This document shows, in pieces, positions 1-9,043 of a DNA stretch of 64,000 nucleotides; within the stretch, counting starts at the first letter, position 1, and each line of letters starts with the position of its first letter. Origin of the DNA: Candidatus Tokpelaia sp. JSC085 (GTDB lineage: Bacteria > Pseudomonadota > Alphaproteobacteria > Rhizobiales > Rhizobiaceae); the NCBI GenBank assembly GCA_003331005.1, contig QENC01000001.1:554001-618000 (forward strand). Direction: 5' to 3'. The translations under genes were made by a program, and so were the position numbers. The notes below the pieces were generated by a model. That model did not search any database and was not told where the DNA came from. It saw nothing but the letters and a program-made list of their open reading frames with translations.

Positions 1-1263
1 CGTCTTGATGGAAGGACCATTGATTGGGAAGGGCTTGATTTACAGAAGCCTGATGATGAGTTTGTGTCTTTTTCATTGCTGACGGAGAAACATGAGCAGA
101 CGCAAATTGATTGTGCTATTACCCGGACCAATCCTGAAACGCATAGAATTGTCCGTGAAAATCTTGAACGTTCAGCCATGTATTCTGGCGCTATTAAGGG
201 CATTGGTCCGCGTTATTGTCCTTCTCTTGAGGATAAAATCGTCAAATTTGGAGACAGAAACGGGCATCAGATTTTTCTTGAGCCAGAAGGGCTTGATAAC
301 GATATCATTTATCCAAATGGCATATCCACATCATTGCCTGAAGATATTCAGTCTGTTTTTATCCGAACGATAGAAGGGTTGCACCGTGTAAAAATTTTGC
401 AGCCGGGGTATGCAATAGAATACGATTTCGTTGATCCACGTCAACTAGAACGTACACTTGAGCTGCGTGCAATCCCAGGGCTTTATCTCGCGGGCCAGAT
501 AAATGGTACGACTGGGTATGAAGAGGCTGGAGCACAAGGCCTTATTGCAGGATTGAATGCTGCGCACATGGCAGGTCATCTTTGTCCTCTTATCTTGCAA
601 AGAACGCAATCATATATCGGCGTTATGATTGATGATCTTGTTTCACGCGGGGTAAGCGAGCCGTATCGCATGTTCACCTCCCGTGCGGAATTCCGTCTAT
701 CGCTACGGGTTGATAATGCTGATCAACGCTTGACCCCTATTGGTTTGAAGCTCGGGATCATAAGCCATAAAAGGAAGGCTGTTTTTTTACAGCATTGTAA
801 AAAGCTTGAAAAAATACGGAATTTTGTTCAGTCAGTTTCCCTGACACCAAATGAAGTCGCCCTTCATAATTTGAAGATTAAGATTAGCAGAGATGGTGTG
901 CGCCGGACAGCTTATGATCTCCTGTCCTATTCTGAAATTAATGTAATGAAGCTTTCTGAGATCTGGCCTGAATTGAAAGAGTATGATCTCAGAACTATTG
1001 AGTTGCTGGAAATTGAAACACAATATGCGACTTATGTTAAACGACAAGCTCAGGATATCGTCGTTTTGGACCGGGATGAACAACGTATTATCCCAAGGAA
1101 TTTAAAGTTTGATGATATTGCTGGTTTATCGAACGAATTGAAGTCAAAATTATTGCAACGGATGCCCAGAACGATTGGTGAAGCACGACGTATTGATGGC
1201 ATGACACCTGCAGCTCTTCTTGCTATTATTACGCATATGCAGCGTTTAAGCCGTGCTATATGA
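1..1263 (+). CDS. mnmG: tRNA uridine-5-carboxymethylaminomethyl modification enzyme MnmG (GidA), 5'-truncated by window
   Basis: C-terminal about 420 residues of MnmG, the FAD protein that with MnmE modifies the wobble uridine (U34) of certain tRNAs. The frame is open from base 1 (reads [12 protein letters not shown]...), so the GTG at 64 is not the true start; the N-terminal FAD-binding half lies outside the window. Visible family signatures include [19 protein letters not shown], the [21 protein letters not shown] block and [18 protein letters not shown]. The C-terminal helical region ending [16 protein letters not shown] is the MnmE/tRNA-binding part. The stop overlaps the rsmG start by 4 nt (ATGA), so the two are translationally coupled, as in most bacteria. 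Confidence 0.97.
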   Translation, partial: RLDGRTIDWEGLDLQKPDDEFVSFSLLTEKHEQTQIDCAITRTNPETHRIVRENLERSAMYSGAIKGIGPRYCPSLEDKIVKFGDRNGHQIFLEPEGLDNDIIYPNGISTSLPEDIQSVFIRTIEGLHRVKILQPGYAIEYDFVDPRQLERTLELRAIPGLYLAGQINGTTGYEEAGAQGLIAGLNAAHMAGHLCPLILQRTQSYIGVMIDDLVSRGVSEPYRMFTSRAEFRLSLRVDNADQRLTPIGLKLGIISHKRKAVFLQHCKKLEKIRNFVQSVSLTPNEVALHNLKIKISRDGVRRTAYDLLSYSEINVMKLSEIWPELKEYDLRTIELLEIETQYATYVKRQAQDIVVLDRDEQRIIPRNLKFDDIAGLSNELKSKLLQRMPRTIGEARRIDGMTPAALLAIITHMQRLSRAI

Positions 1264-1898
1264 AAAGCGAACATTTTACACGTTTGTCGCAACTGATTTT
1301 AGGAGTTTCACGAGAAACATTTGAGGATCTTTGCAGATATGAGACTTTTATCTATAAATGGCAATCACATATTAATTTGGTCGCAAGATCTACTGTATCT
1401 GATCTATGGTCTCGACACATTTTTGATAGCGCACAGCTTTTTCCTTTACAGATAAAGGCTCAAAATTGGCTCGATCTGGGATCTGGTGGTGGTTTTCCTG
1501 GGATTGTGATTGCTATTCTTTTAAAAGGTCGTGGAACAGGACATATTGATCTTGTCGAAAGTAATGGAAAAAAAGCTGCTTTTTTGCGTTTTGTTATTAC
1601 ATCACTTTCTCTTCCTGCAACGGTTCACTGCATGCGCATTGAAAATATTTACAATATTATTGTTCCGCCTGCTGTTATTACAGCTCGTGCTCTTACATCT
1701 TTGGTTAGGATTTGTGAGTTTATTGCACCTGTTGTTGACAGAGAAACGGTTATCTTAATACAAAAAGGGCGATTTTACTTACAAGAGCTTTCTAAAGCAC
1801 AGATTAAATGGCAGTTTCATGTGATTGAACATACGAGCATTATTAGTCAAGAATCTGTTATTCTTGAAATGCGCGAGCTTCAGTGTGCAAACTTATAG
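1260..1898 (+). CDS. rsmG: 16S rRNA (guanine-527-N7)-methyltransferase RsmG (GidB)
   Basis: 212 residues, normal family length. It uses S-adenosylmethionine to methylate G527 of 16S rRNA in the 30S subunit. The SAM-binding motif is [12 protein letters not shown] at about residues 71-82, followed by the acidic [13 protein letters not shown] strand/helix, typical of RsmG. The preceding NLVARST...SRHIFDS segment is also characteristic. The start ATG overlaps the mnmG stop (ATGA). In most relatives parA and parB follow immediately; here the next gene is pheA on the opposite strand, so a conserved cluster is broken just after this gene. Confidence 0.97.
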   Translation: MKSEHFTRLSQLILGVSRETFEDLCRYETFIYKWQSHINLVARSTVSDLWSRHIFDSAQLFPLQIKAQNWLDLGSGGGFPGIVIAILLKGRGTGHIDLVESNGKKAAFLRFVITSLSLPATVHCMRIENIYNIIVPPAVITARALTSLVRICEFIAPVVDRETVILIQKGRFYLQELSKAQIKWQFHVIEHTSIISQESVILEMRELQCANL

Positions 1899-1985
1899 TC
1901 TAATAGTATAGTGTTGATATTGGAGTGTATTTAATATTCTTTTTTTAGTTATTTATTTAATAAATGTGATGTAAAGAATCATATG

Positions 1986-2861
1986 TTATTTTTTTACCTC
2001 TTTTAGATTATGCTGTTGACGGAAAGGGTGCGCTGGGTAAACGCCAACAATACGCCATGCGCCTGCAAAGAAGTCCAGTTCTTCCAATGCAAGTTTCACT
2101 AAGTGTTCTTCGGGGTGTCCTTCAATCTCTGCATAAAACTGTGTATCCTGAAACGCTCCTCTGATCTGATAACTCTCGAGTTTTGTGATGTTAATGCCAC
2201 CAGTAGCAAAGCCACTAAGTGATTTATAAAGTCCTGCTGGCACATTGCGTACACTGAAAATCAGGCTTGTAATGATTCTTTTTCCATTATCATGGTATAC
2301 AGGGTGCTGTTCTTCACGTGAGAGCACAATAAAGCGCGTGACATTATCAGAGGAATCTTCAACGTTTTTCTGTAATATATCTAGACCATAAAGCCCTGCA
2401 GCAAGATAAGGAGCGAGAGCTGCCATAGACCGATTACCAGCCTGTCTAATGAGTTTTGCTGCACCTGCAGTATCTTCTGCTATAACGGCTTTCCAACCAT
2501 TTTCACGAATAATATTGCGGCACTGACCGAGAGCATGTATATGGCTGTGTACCGTTTTGATTTCTTCCCTTTTGACACCTGGAAAAACCATAAGATGAAA
2601 ATGAATAGGTAGAAAATACTCTTCGATGATAAAAAGGTTTGAATGTGGTAAAAGATTATGGATATCGGCAACGCGACCTGCCAGTGTATTCTCTATCGGA
2701 ATCATGGCTAGATCAGCTGCACCTGATTGAACAGCTTTAAAAGTATCTTCAAATGTTGTACAGGGGAGGGGATTCATATCAGGGTGCATGTTTCGACAAG
2801 CTGTGTCCGAGTTTGCACCATATTCTCCTTGAAAGGCAATTTTATTTTTTCTATCCATCAA
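1986..2861 (-). CDS. pheA: Prephenate dehydratase PheA
   Basis: 291 residues; stand-alone prephenate dehydratase converting prephenate to phenylpyruvate in phenylalanine synthesis. The N-terminal catalytic domain begins IAFQGEYGANSDTA and has the IPIENTLAGRV substrate-loop motif and DNVTRFIVLSRE with the catalytic TRF triad at about residues 174-176. A C-terminal ACT domain (from about 195, SLIFSVRNVPAGLYKSL... GGINITKLESYQI) is the phenylalanine-sensing part, so feedback inhibition is expected. No chorismate mutase domain is fused. It starts only 4 nt after kdsB ends, so the two form an operon. Confidence 0.96.
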   Translation of the reverse strand: MMDRKNKIAFQGEYGANSDTACRNMHPDMNPLPCTTFEDTFKAVQSGAADLAMIPIENTLAGRVADIHNLLPHSNLFIIEEYFLPIHFHLMVFPGVKREEIKTVHSHIHALGQCRNIIRENGWKAVIAEDTAGAAKLIRQAGNRSMAALAPYLAAGLYGLDILQKNVEDSSDNVTRFIVLSREEQHPVYHDNGKRIITSLIFSVRNVPAGLYKSLSGFATGGINITKLESYQIRGAFQDTQFYAEIEGHPEEHLVKLALEELDFFAGAWRIVGVYPAHPFRQQHNLKEVKK

Positions 2862-2865
2862 TTTA

Positions 2866-3600
2866 TCACTTTTTCAGTATCATGCGAGCACGTTCAAGAT
2901 CTTGAGCTGTATTAATGCTAAGAGGAATGGACTTGACGATTGCGACATCAATACGCATCCCATTCTCCAATGCGCGCAGCTGTTCTAGTTTTTCACGCTT
3001 TTCAAGAGGAGATGGTGTGAGTGAAAAAAAACGCTCAAGTGCCTGACGGCGATAGACGTAAACTCCAATATGATGATACAGCGGTCCTGGACCTTGTGGT
3101 GCTTTTGCCCGGGTGAAATATAAAGCACGCAAACGCTTTTTACCGAGCGGTGTTCCTATCACTTTTACCACGTTTGGATTGTGTTTTTCTTCATTGCAGT
3201 GAATCCTGGCACATAATGTTGTAATATCTACAAAATCATTATCAAGAATCTGAACAGTACGGATTATGTCTCCTATATTGATAATTGGCAAATCACCTTG
3301 CATATTGATGACAGTATCATATTTATGATCAGGATCAATTTTTATCAGTGCTTCAGCAATACGGTCTGAACCAGTTTTATGCTTTGATTTTGTCATAATC
3401 GCTTCGAAACCATGTGCTTCAACAGTCGCTTTTATATCTACATTATCTGTTGCAACCAGGACGCGTCCCAGTTTTGCTAATGCAGCACGACGTGCAACAT
3501 GAACAACCATTGGATATCCCGCAATGTCAATCAAAGGTTTTCCAGGAAGCCGAGTTGAACCTATACGAGCTGGAATTATCGTGAGACAATGAAGCGACAT
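2866..3600 (-). CDS. kdsB: 3-deoxy-manno-octulosonate cytidylyltransferase (CMP-KDO synthetase)
   Basis: 244 residues. It activates KDO with CTP to CMP-KDO for attachment to lipid A in the LPS inner core. The signature nucleotide-binding loop [16 protein letters not shown] is at residues 8-23, followed by VLVATDN and [11 protein letters not shown] (Mg/CTP site). Length matches the family. First gene of a two-gene operon with pheA and divergent from a membrane cytochrome c, an arrangement I recognise from Brucella/Rhizobium genomes. Its presence implies the cell still makes LPS with a KDO core. Confidence 0.97.
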   Translation of the reverse strand: MSLHCLTIIPARIGSTRLPGKPLIDIAGYPMVVHVARRAALAKLGRVLVATDNVDIKATVEAHGFEAIMTKSKHKTGSDRIAEALIKIDPDHKYDTVINMQGDLPIINIGDIIRTVQILDNDFVDITTLCARIHCNEEKHNPNVVKVIGTPLGKKRLRALYFTRAKAPQGPGPLYHHIGVYVYRRQALERFFSLTPSPLEKREKLEQLRALENGMRIDVAIVKSIPLSINTAQDLERARMILKK

Positions 3601-3705
3601 CGAACTATCCTAAAAAAGAGCGCTTACGCTAAGCTTGACAAAGAAAATTGATAACAGAATCCTTCTGAAATTTTACAGAGAAAGAGATTTAAGAACAGAC
3701 TTTCT

Positions 3706-4341
3706 ATGGAAATGCAATGTCCCTGTAAGAAAAAAATCTATAAAAGTTGCAGATCGATCTTCAGGTTTCTACGCTATTTCAGTGTAGATGCTTTAACTCG
3801 TTTTCTTGTGGTCTGCCTTGGGTGGATTGTGGTGTTGATGTTTATTATTTATGGTAGCAATACGATATATTTTTCTCCTGTACCAGATCACCCAGCTTAT
3901 GATATATTGCAAATAGGCATGGACGAAACGGAGCAGGGCCAGAAAAATCCGTCAAGACGTTCTTCCATTGCTTTTACTGATCTTCTGCAAAAAGGGGATG
4001 TAGAAAGGGGTCATAATCTGTTCAGTCAATGTGCAATTTGCCACACTGCTTTTGAGAATGAACAAAACAGAATCGGTCCTAATTTGTGGCATGTCATTGG
4101 TAGACCAGCTGCTTTTCTCAGTTCTTTCAATTATTCTAAAGCGATGCGGGATTTTTCTAAAAAAGGCTATATTTGGGATTTTACCACACTGGATTCCTAC
4201 TTGCATGCACCTGCACGTGTTGTACCTGGTACAATCATGTCTTTTACTGGTGTTCAAAATGAGCAGGACCGGGTAGATCTTCTACGATATCTTAATACTC
4301 TGTCAGAGAGCCCGATGATATTCCCAGGCAAGGAGGAATGA
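3706..4341 (+). CDS. Membrane-anchored class I cytochrome c (CycM-like)
   Basis: 211 residues. One N-terminal hydrophobic segment (about residues 30-48, LTRFLVVCLGWIVVLMFIIYG) acts as an uncleaved anchor, placing the haem domain in the periplasm. The c-type haem motif CAICH occurs at about residue 111, and GTIMSF near residue 176 supplies a plausible methionine axial ligand. It resembles CycM-type cytochromes that feed electrons to the aa3 oxidase; that role is family knowledge, not shown here. Divergent from kdsB, as in related genomes. Covalent haem attachment needs a cytochrome c maturation system not present in this window. Confidence 0.88.
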   Translation: MEMQCPCKKKIYKSCRSIFRFLRYFSVDALTRFLVVCLGWIVVLMFIIYGSNTIYFSPVPDHPAYDILQIGMDETEQGQKNPSRRSSIAFTDLLQKGDVERGHNLFSQCAICHTAFENEQNRIGPNLWHVIGRPAAFLSSFNYSKAMRDFSKKGYIWDFTTLDSYLHAPARVVPGTIMSFTGVQNEQDRVDLLRYLNTLSESPMIFPGKEE

Positions 4342-4440
4342 TGGTTTCTTTTCTTTACAAAAAAGATATCAATGAACTGTTTATTCATTCAACCAGTAAT
4401 AATTTTTTTGTTCAATTCATATCATATCCCTAAGGTGGTT

Positions 4441-5184
4441 TTATTTATAGTTTATTGTGTTAAAATTCCCTCCAAGCCCGTTATAAAGAAGGATGCGTCC
4501 AACGAGTGGGACACCAATACCAGTGATAAGCTTTATAGTTTCCATTGCCTGTAATGAGCCGATCACTCCTGGTAATGCACCAATTACACCAGCCTCTGCG
4601 CATGTCTGTGTCATGCTTGACGGCGGCAGAACTGGGAAAAGTGTGCGGTAGCTAGGATTATCGTTTTCGTAAGGTTTCAGTACTGTGACAGAACCATCAA
4701 AACGGCTGATCACACCAATCACCAACGGTTTTCTCACCTTTTCTGCTATGTCTGCTAGAAGATAATGGGTTTTAAAATTATCAGAACCGTCAACTATGAC
4801 ATCATAGGATATGAGAAGATTCTCAGCATTACTGTTATTCAAACGTAGCATGTACTTTTCAAGTGTGACATGTGGGTTAATGCGTTCAATTGCCTGTGCA
4901 GCACTTTCGGTTTTTGCCGCACCGATATTACTTGTATCATGGATGATTTGGCGCTGTAGATTAGAAAGAGAAACAGTATCATCATCTACAATACCGAGTG
5001 TACCAATACCAGCAGCGGCTAAGTAAGAAAGGACTGGTGTACCAAGTCCCCCTGCACCTATGACAAGCACACGTGCAGCCTTGAGTCTCTGCTGGCCCTG
5101 CCCACCAATTTCTTTCAGGATTATATGACGGGCATAGCGTTCTGTTTCTGCACGATTGAATTCAGATTCCTCTCTTTTTGTCAT
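4441..5184 (-). CDS. moeB: MoeB/ThiF/HesA family sulfur-carrier-protein adenylyltransferase
   Basis: About 247 residues. E1-like enzyme adenylating the C terminus of MoaD or ThiS sulfur carriers for molybdopterin or thiamine synthesis; which carrier cannot be told from sequence. It has the nucleotide-binding VLVIGAGGLGTPVLSYLAAAGIG, the DDDTVSLSNLQRQ adenylation motif and DGSDNF. I chose the ATG at 5184 (MTKREESEF...) because CAGGGA lies upstream and RYARHIILKEIGG then sits at the usual place; a longer frame to 5265 would run through a tandem duplication. The zinc-binding Cys pairs of E. coli MoeB are absent (NPSYRTLFP; no C-terminal CxxC). ThiF or HesA is possible; the symbol is tentative. 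Confidence 0.85.
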   Translation of the reverse strand: MTKREESEFNRAETERYARHIILKEIGGQGQQRLKAARVLVIGAGGLGTPVLSYLAAAGIGTLGIVDDDTVSLSNLQRQIIHDTSNIGAAKTESAAQAIERINPHVTLEKYMLRLNNSNAENLLISYDVIVDGSDNFKTHYLLADIAEKVRKPLVIGVISRFDGSVTVLKPYENDNPSYRTLFPVLPPSSMTQTCAEAGVIGALPGVIGSLQAMETIKLITGIGVPLVGRILLYNGLGGNFNTINYK

Positions 5185-5204
5185 GAATATATCCCTGATA
5201 TTTT

Positions 5205-5228
5205 TTAATGCTACAATTAATGCTACAA
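5205..5228. repeat. Perfect 2 x 12-bp tandem duplication
   Basis: The unit TTAATGCTACAA occurs twice head to tail, in the gap between moeB and gshB. ATTTTTTAAT-like sequence flanks both sides. It lies inside an apparent N-terminal extension of moeB, which argues that the extension is not translated. One of several similar short duplications in the window. Confidence 0.9.
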
Positions 5229-5286
5229 TATTTTTTAATAGAAGGTTCTTCTGACCCTCGGTCATTCAATTCCAAAGGCATCTCTC

Positions 5287-6225
5287 ATGAAAATCGCTGT
5301 TCAAATGGATCACATCAGCACAATCCATATTACAGGAGATACAACATTTGCGCTCTGTCTTGAAGCACAGTTACGTGGTCACACTCTTTTTCATTATACA
5401 CCTGATCGGCTTTCAATGCGTGATGGAAGGGTCTTCGCGCAGGTTGAAGCTCTAACAGTGCGTGACAAGACAGATAATCACTACATACTTGGCCAATTTT
5501 TAAAGGTCGATCTCTCCGAAATGGATGTTATTCTATTACGTCAAGACCCACCCTTTAACATGCATTATATCACCACAACCTATATGCTTGAGCGACTTTC
5601 TCCGAAAACGATGATAATTAATGATCCAGCTGCGGTGAGAAACCATCCGGAAAAGATTTTTGTTACTGAATTTTCCGATCTGATACCTGAAACACTTATC
5701 ACCAAAAACCTGGAGGACATTGCTGCTTTCCATCGCGAATTCGGTGATGTTGTCTTGAAACCACTTTATAACAATGGTGGATCCTGTGTTTTTTATATCA
5801 CACGGCATGACTGCAATTTTCCTGCTCTTCTGGAAATGTTCAGACAGATGTTTTGTGAATCTTTTATTGTTCAGCGCTACCTCAAAAGTGTGCTAGCAGG
5901 AGATAAACGTATTATCCTTGTTAATGGTGAACCTGCAGGAGCGATCAACCGTATTCCACCTGACGGCGATATCCGTTCTAACATGCATGTTGGTGGGTGT
6001 GTAGAAAAAACTGATCTGACAGAGCGCGAATACGAAATATGTACCCGCATTGGCTCATCACTCAAGAAACGCGGTCTTATTTTGGTTGGGATTGATGTTA
6101 TTGGTGGTTATATGACAGAAATTAACGTGACATCGCCTACTGGCATACGGGAAATAAAACGTTTTGGTGGAAAAGATATTGCAGCCCTATTTTGGGATAT
6201 TGTAGAGGACAAAGTCATGTTGTGA
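5287..6225 (+). CDS. gshB: Glutathione synthetase
   Basis: 312 residues, standard prokaryotic GshB length. ATP-dependent ligation of gamma-glutamylcysteine and glycine in the cytosol. It begins [10 protein letters not shown], has [19 protein letters not shown] (substrate region), [17 protein letters not shown] (ATP-grasp lid) and the C-terminal [20 protein letters not shown] with metal-binding Asp, Glu and Asn residues. Divergent from moeB. The partner gshA is not in the window. The gene is followed by a 16-bp palindrome and the pst operon. Confidence 0.97.
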   Translation: MKIAVQMDHISTIHITGDTTFALCLEAQLRGHTLFHYTPDRLSMRDGRVFAQVEALTVRDKTDNHYILGQFLKVDLSEMDVILLRQDPPFNMHYITTTYMLERLSPKTMIINDPAAVRNHPEKIFVTEFSDLIPETLITKNLEDIAAFHREFGDVVLKPLYNNGGSCVFYITRHDCNFPALLEMFRQMFCESFIVQRYLKSVLAGDKRIILVNGEPAGAINRIPPDGDIRSNMHVGGCVEKTDLTEREYEICTRIGSSLKKRGLILVGIDVIGGYMTEINVTSPTGIREIKRFGGKDIAALFWDIVEDKVML

Positions 6226-6293
6226 AAGTGGATGGATTTTCTTAGATCGGTTGATTTTTCCTAGCAGAAAAAAACGGTTATCAGAACTGTATT

Positions 6294-6309
6294 CTGACCA
6301 AATGGTCAG
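6294..6309. promoter_or_regulatory. Perfect 6-bp-arm palindrome, operator-like
   Basis: CTGACC-AAAT-GGTCAG lies 68 bp after gshB and about 147 bp before the pstS GTG. The TGACCA..TGGTCA form is typical of TetR-family operators, but it could also form a small hairpin. No poly-T tract follows, so a terminator is less likely. It does not match the two direct CTGTCA-type half-sites of a Pho box. No regulator gene is adjacent. Confidence 0.35.
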
Positions 6310-6455
6310 TCAGTAGTGAATCCGGATATTTCCCAAAACATGTGCAATATAGTGCTTTATGTACAATGCTTTTATGTTAAAATTGAAGTGAATAGACAGG
6401 ATCGTTAGGTCGTTTAAATGCTGATCCGCAAGCGTTTACTGGGGAGTTTTTCAAA

Positions 6456-7478
6456 GTGGGTGGAATGTGCTGTATAGCAATCGTCGTTGGTGTTATATTG
6501 ACAGCAGGATCAGCGTTTGCTCGCGATCAGATACAGATAGCTGGTTCTTCAACGGTGTTACCCTACGCAAAAATAGTTGCAGAAACATTTGGTGAAATTT
6601 ACCCTGAGCATAAAATACCGGTTATTGAATCAGGTGGTTCAGGCGCGGGCATCAAGGAATTTTGCAGGGGTATAGGCGAGAATACAATCGATATCGCTAA
6701 TACGTCACGTCCGATGCAACCGATTGAATTACAGGCTTGTTCCTATGCAGGTGTTAAGGATATTGAGGAGATACACATTGGTTATGACGGTATAGTGTTT
6801 GCAGCTGATATTGATTCTCCTGATTGGCACTTGACTCTGAAGGATATCTATCAAGCGCTTGCCGCTCGCGTTTTGACTGATGGACAATTGCAATCAAATC
6901 CAGTCAAGAAGTGGAATGCCATTAATTCTAATTTACCTGCATGGGATATTGCAGTTTATATTCCGGGTGACAAGCATGGTACGCGGAAAATTTTTGAAGA
7001 AAAGGTCATGCTTCAGGGTTGCCGGGAGAGTGGTGTTGTTGATACATTAAGAGCTTCTGGTATGGATGATAAGGCGATAGAAATTGCGTGTGTTTCCGTT
7101 CGGAAAGATGGCATGGCTTTTGATATTGATGGTGATTCTTCAGAAGGCTTTGCGCATATTACTTCAAAGAAAACGGGTCTAGCTGTTTTGAGTTTATCTT
7201 TTTATAAGAATAACGCCGATCGTCTGAAAGTTGCTACTGTTAATGGGGTGATGCCAACAGAGCAGACGGTTGCTAGCAGGCAATATAGCATTTCTCGCCC
7301 ATTATTTTTTTATGTAAAAAAGGTACATCTGGATATAATCCCGGGTTTGAGGAAATATGTTGAGTTTTTTCTATCTGATCAAATGATCGGTCCAGATGGG
7401 CCGCTTGCGGAATATGGGCTCGTTGTCGCTCCACAGACTGTGCGTGAGGTGCAACGTGCTGCATTTGAAAGCAGGTAA
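6456..7478 (+). CDS. pstS: Phosphate ABC transporter periplasmic binding protein PstS
   Basis: 340 residues from the GTG. High-affinity phosphate-binding protein of the Pst system. The mature part begins near RDQIQIAGSSTVLPYAKIV; the SGGSGAGIKEFCRG and TSRPM loops are the phosphate-binding elements. The signal peptide read from the GTG (MGGMCCIAIVVGVILTAGSAFA) has a hydrophobic core and AFA cleavage site but no basic n-region. An ATG at 6418 in another frame encodes MLIRKRLLGSFSK, which would be a normal n-region, and that frame meets a stop at about 6477. Either the start is the GTG (GGGGAG lies 9 nt upstream) or a one-base frameshift separates the two parts. First gene of pstSCAB-phoU. Confidence 0.92.
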   Translation: MGGMCCIAIVVGVILTAGSAFARDQIQIAGSSTVLPYAKIVAETFGEIYPEHKIPVIESGGSGAGIKEFCRGIGENTIDIANTSRPMQPIELQACSYAGVKDIEEIHIGYDGIVFAADIDSPDWHLTLKDIYQALAARVLTDGQLQSNPVKKWNAINSNLPAWDIAVYIPGDKHGTRKIFEEKVMLQGCRESGVVDTLRASGMDDKAIEIACVSVRKDGMAFDIDGDSSEGFAHITSKKTGLAVLSLSFYKNNADRLKVATVNGVMPTEQTVASRQYSISRPLFFYVKKVHLDIIPGLRKYVEFFLSDQMIGPDGPLAEYGLVVAPQTVREVQRAAFESR

Positions 7479-7582
7479 TAGTAAGACTCTTTGTGTCATC
7501 TATTTTCACAATCTGCATTATTGGCCATCAATCTTCTGCTTCAGTTATAATTGATCCTATATTGTTTTCATGAAAGGTTTGC

Positions 7583-9043
7583 ATGTCGGGTCCAAGCGTT
7601 ATTTTTTCTGTTCTACTCTTGGGTAGTGGTGGTTTTCTTGTGAGCTGTGGGTGGGCGCGGATTATTGAGGCACGCGGGACCAGAATGCATTCTCGTTCAC
7701 ATTACTATGGATGGTGGACATTTCTGATCGTTGTTATCCCTTCGCTTGTTTTCTTTATTTTCTGGAGTATTTGTACAAACCTCTATCTGGAGAATAAGGC
7801 CTCATCCTCCTGTCACACGACAGCAGGTGATATGGCGCAGAGCTGCAGTGTGCTTGTCAAGATGGCACATGATCTAGCGCATAAGCTGGTGCTTGATGAT
7901 CATTTTCGAAATTCCCAGGAAGATCATGATGCGGTCCTACAGAATATACTTGGGAAAAGGAAGATTTTATTTTCTTTAGATAACAAGGAGCATATAGTTT
8001 CCATTGCGATTGAATGGGCTCAAAGAATAAAGAAATTCCATATGATCGGCACGATTATAACATTTGTTCTTGCGATTCTCAGTTGTTTTGTCGGGATTTT
8101 CAGTGTTTCTCCTGAAAGACGTTCTCGCAACAGAGTTGAATGTGTCACGGTCTTTTGGTTGATGCTTGCTTCAAGCATCGTGATTCTGATAACAGTTGGC
8201 ATTGTGCTGTCGATGCTTTTTCAGACGATCAGCTTTTTCCAATCTGTATCGTTAGCAAATTTCTTTTTTGGCACGGTATGGGATCCGCGTTTCTCAGCAG
8301 TAGACTCGGAAGAGGTCGTGGGACAGTTTGGACTGATTCCTCTCTTGGCAGGGACGCTTTACATTGCTTTTATTGCCATGCTTTTTGCGATACCAGTTGG
8401 TCTTTTTTCAGCAATCTATCTCGCAGAGTACACCGTACCGTGGCTGCGCGGCATCATAAAGCCTCTCCTTGAAATTCTTGCTGGTATTCCCACCATTGTC
8501 TATGGTTTTTTTGCCTTAGCTGTGCTTGGTCCTTTTCTGCATGATCTTTCTATATTTTTAGCATCTGGGCACGCTTTTATCATGGCGCAAAGCGCGCTAA
8601 CAGCTGGTCTTGTCATGGGCATCATGCTTGTTCCATTTGTTTCTTCATTATCGGATGATATTATAACAGCTGTACCACGTTCCTTGCGTGATGGATCATT
8701 TGGGCTTGGGGCAACACAATCTGAAACAATTTGGCGAGTGATTCTGCCTGCAGCTTTTCCTGGCATTGTTGCGTCATTGCTGCTTACGGCTTCGCGCGCT
8801 ATCGGTGAAACTATGATTGTGGTGCTCGCTGCTGGTGTCGTGGCAAGATTAACAATAAATCCCTTTGAAGCCATGACAACGATAACCGTAAAAATTGTTA
8901 ATCAATTAACTGGAGATTTTGAGTTTAATTCACCACAGACGCTTGTTGCTTTTGCTTTGGGTATGACATTACTTGTGCTGACATTATTAATGAATATTGT
9001 TGCACTTTATGTTGTACGCAAATACCGTGAGCAATATGAATGA
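7583..9043 (+). CDS. pstC: Phosphate ABC transporter permease PstC
   Basis: 486 residues, the long form common in alphaproteobacteria. Two or more N-terminal membrane segments and a periplasmic/cytoplasmic insert (about residues 65-150) precede the standard BPD permease domain. That domain starts near QFGLIPLLAGTLYIAFIAML, and the EAA loop is GATQSETIWRVILPAAFPGI at about 375-395. The Pst inner-membrane channel is a PstC/PstA heterodimer. The stop overlaps the pstA start (ATGA), consistent with coupled translation. Confidence 0.95.
   Translation: MSGPSVIFSVLLLGSGGFLVSCGWARIIEARGTRMHSRSHYYGWWTFLIVVIPSLVFFIFWSICTNLYLENKASSSCHTTAGDMAQSCSVLVKMAHDLAHKLVLDDHFRNSQEDHDAVLQNILGKRKILFSLDNKEHIVSIAIEWAQRIKKFHMIGTIITFVLAILSCFVGIFSVSPERRSRNRVECVTVFWLMLASSIVILITVGIVLSMLFQTISFFQSVSLANFFFGTVWDPRFSAVDSEEVVGQFGLIPLLAGTLYIAFIAMLFAIPVGLFSAIYLAEYTVPWLRGIIKPLLEILAGIPTIVYGFFALAVLGPFLHDLSIFLASGHAFIMAQSALTAGLVMGIMLVPFVSSLSDDIITAVPRSLRDGSFGLGATQSETIWRVILPAAFPGIVASLLLTASRAIGETMIVVLAAGVVARLTINPFEAMTTITVKIVNQLTGDFEFNSPQTLVAFALGMTLLVLTLLMNIVALYVVRKYREQYE

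Noticed and set aside
4372-4554. 60-codon frame after the cytochrome c gene
   Set aside because: Runs antisense into the 3' end of the moeB-like gene; hydrophobic by base composition only.
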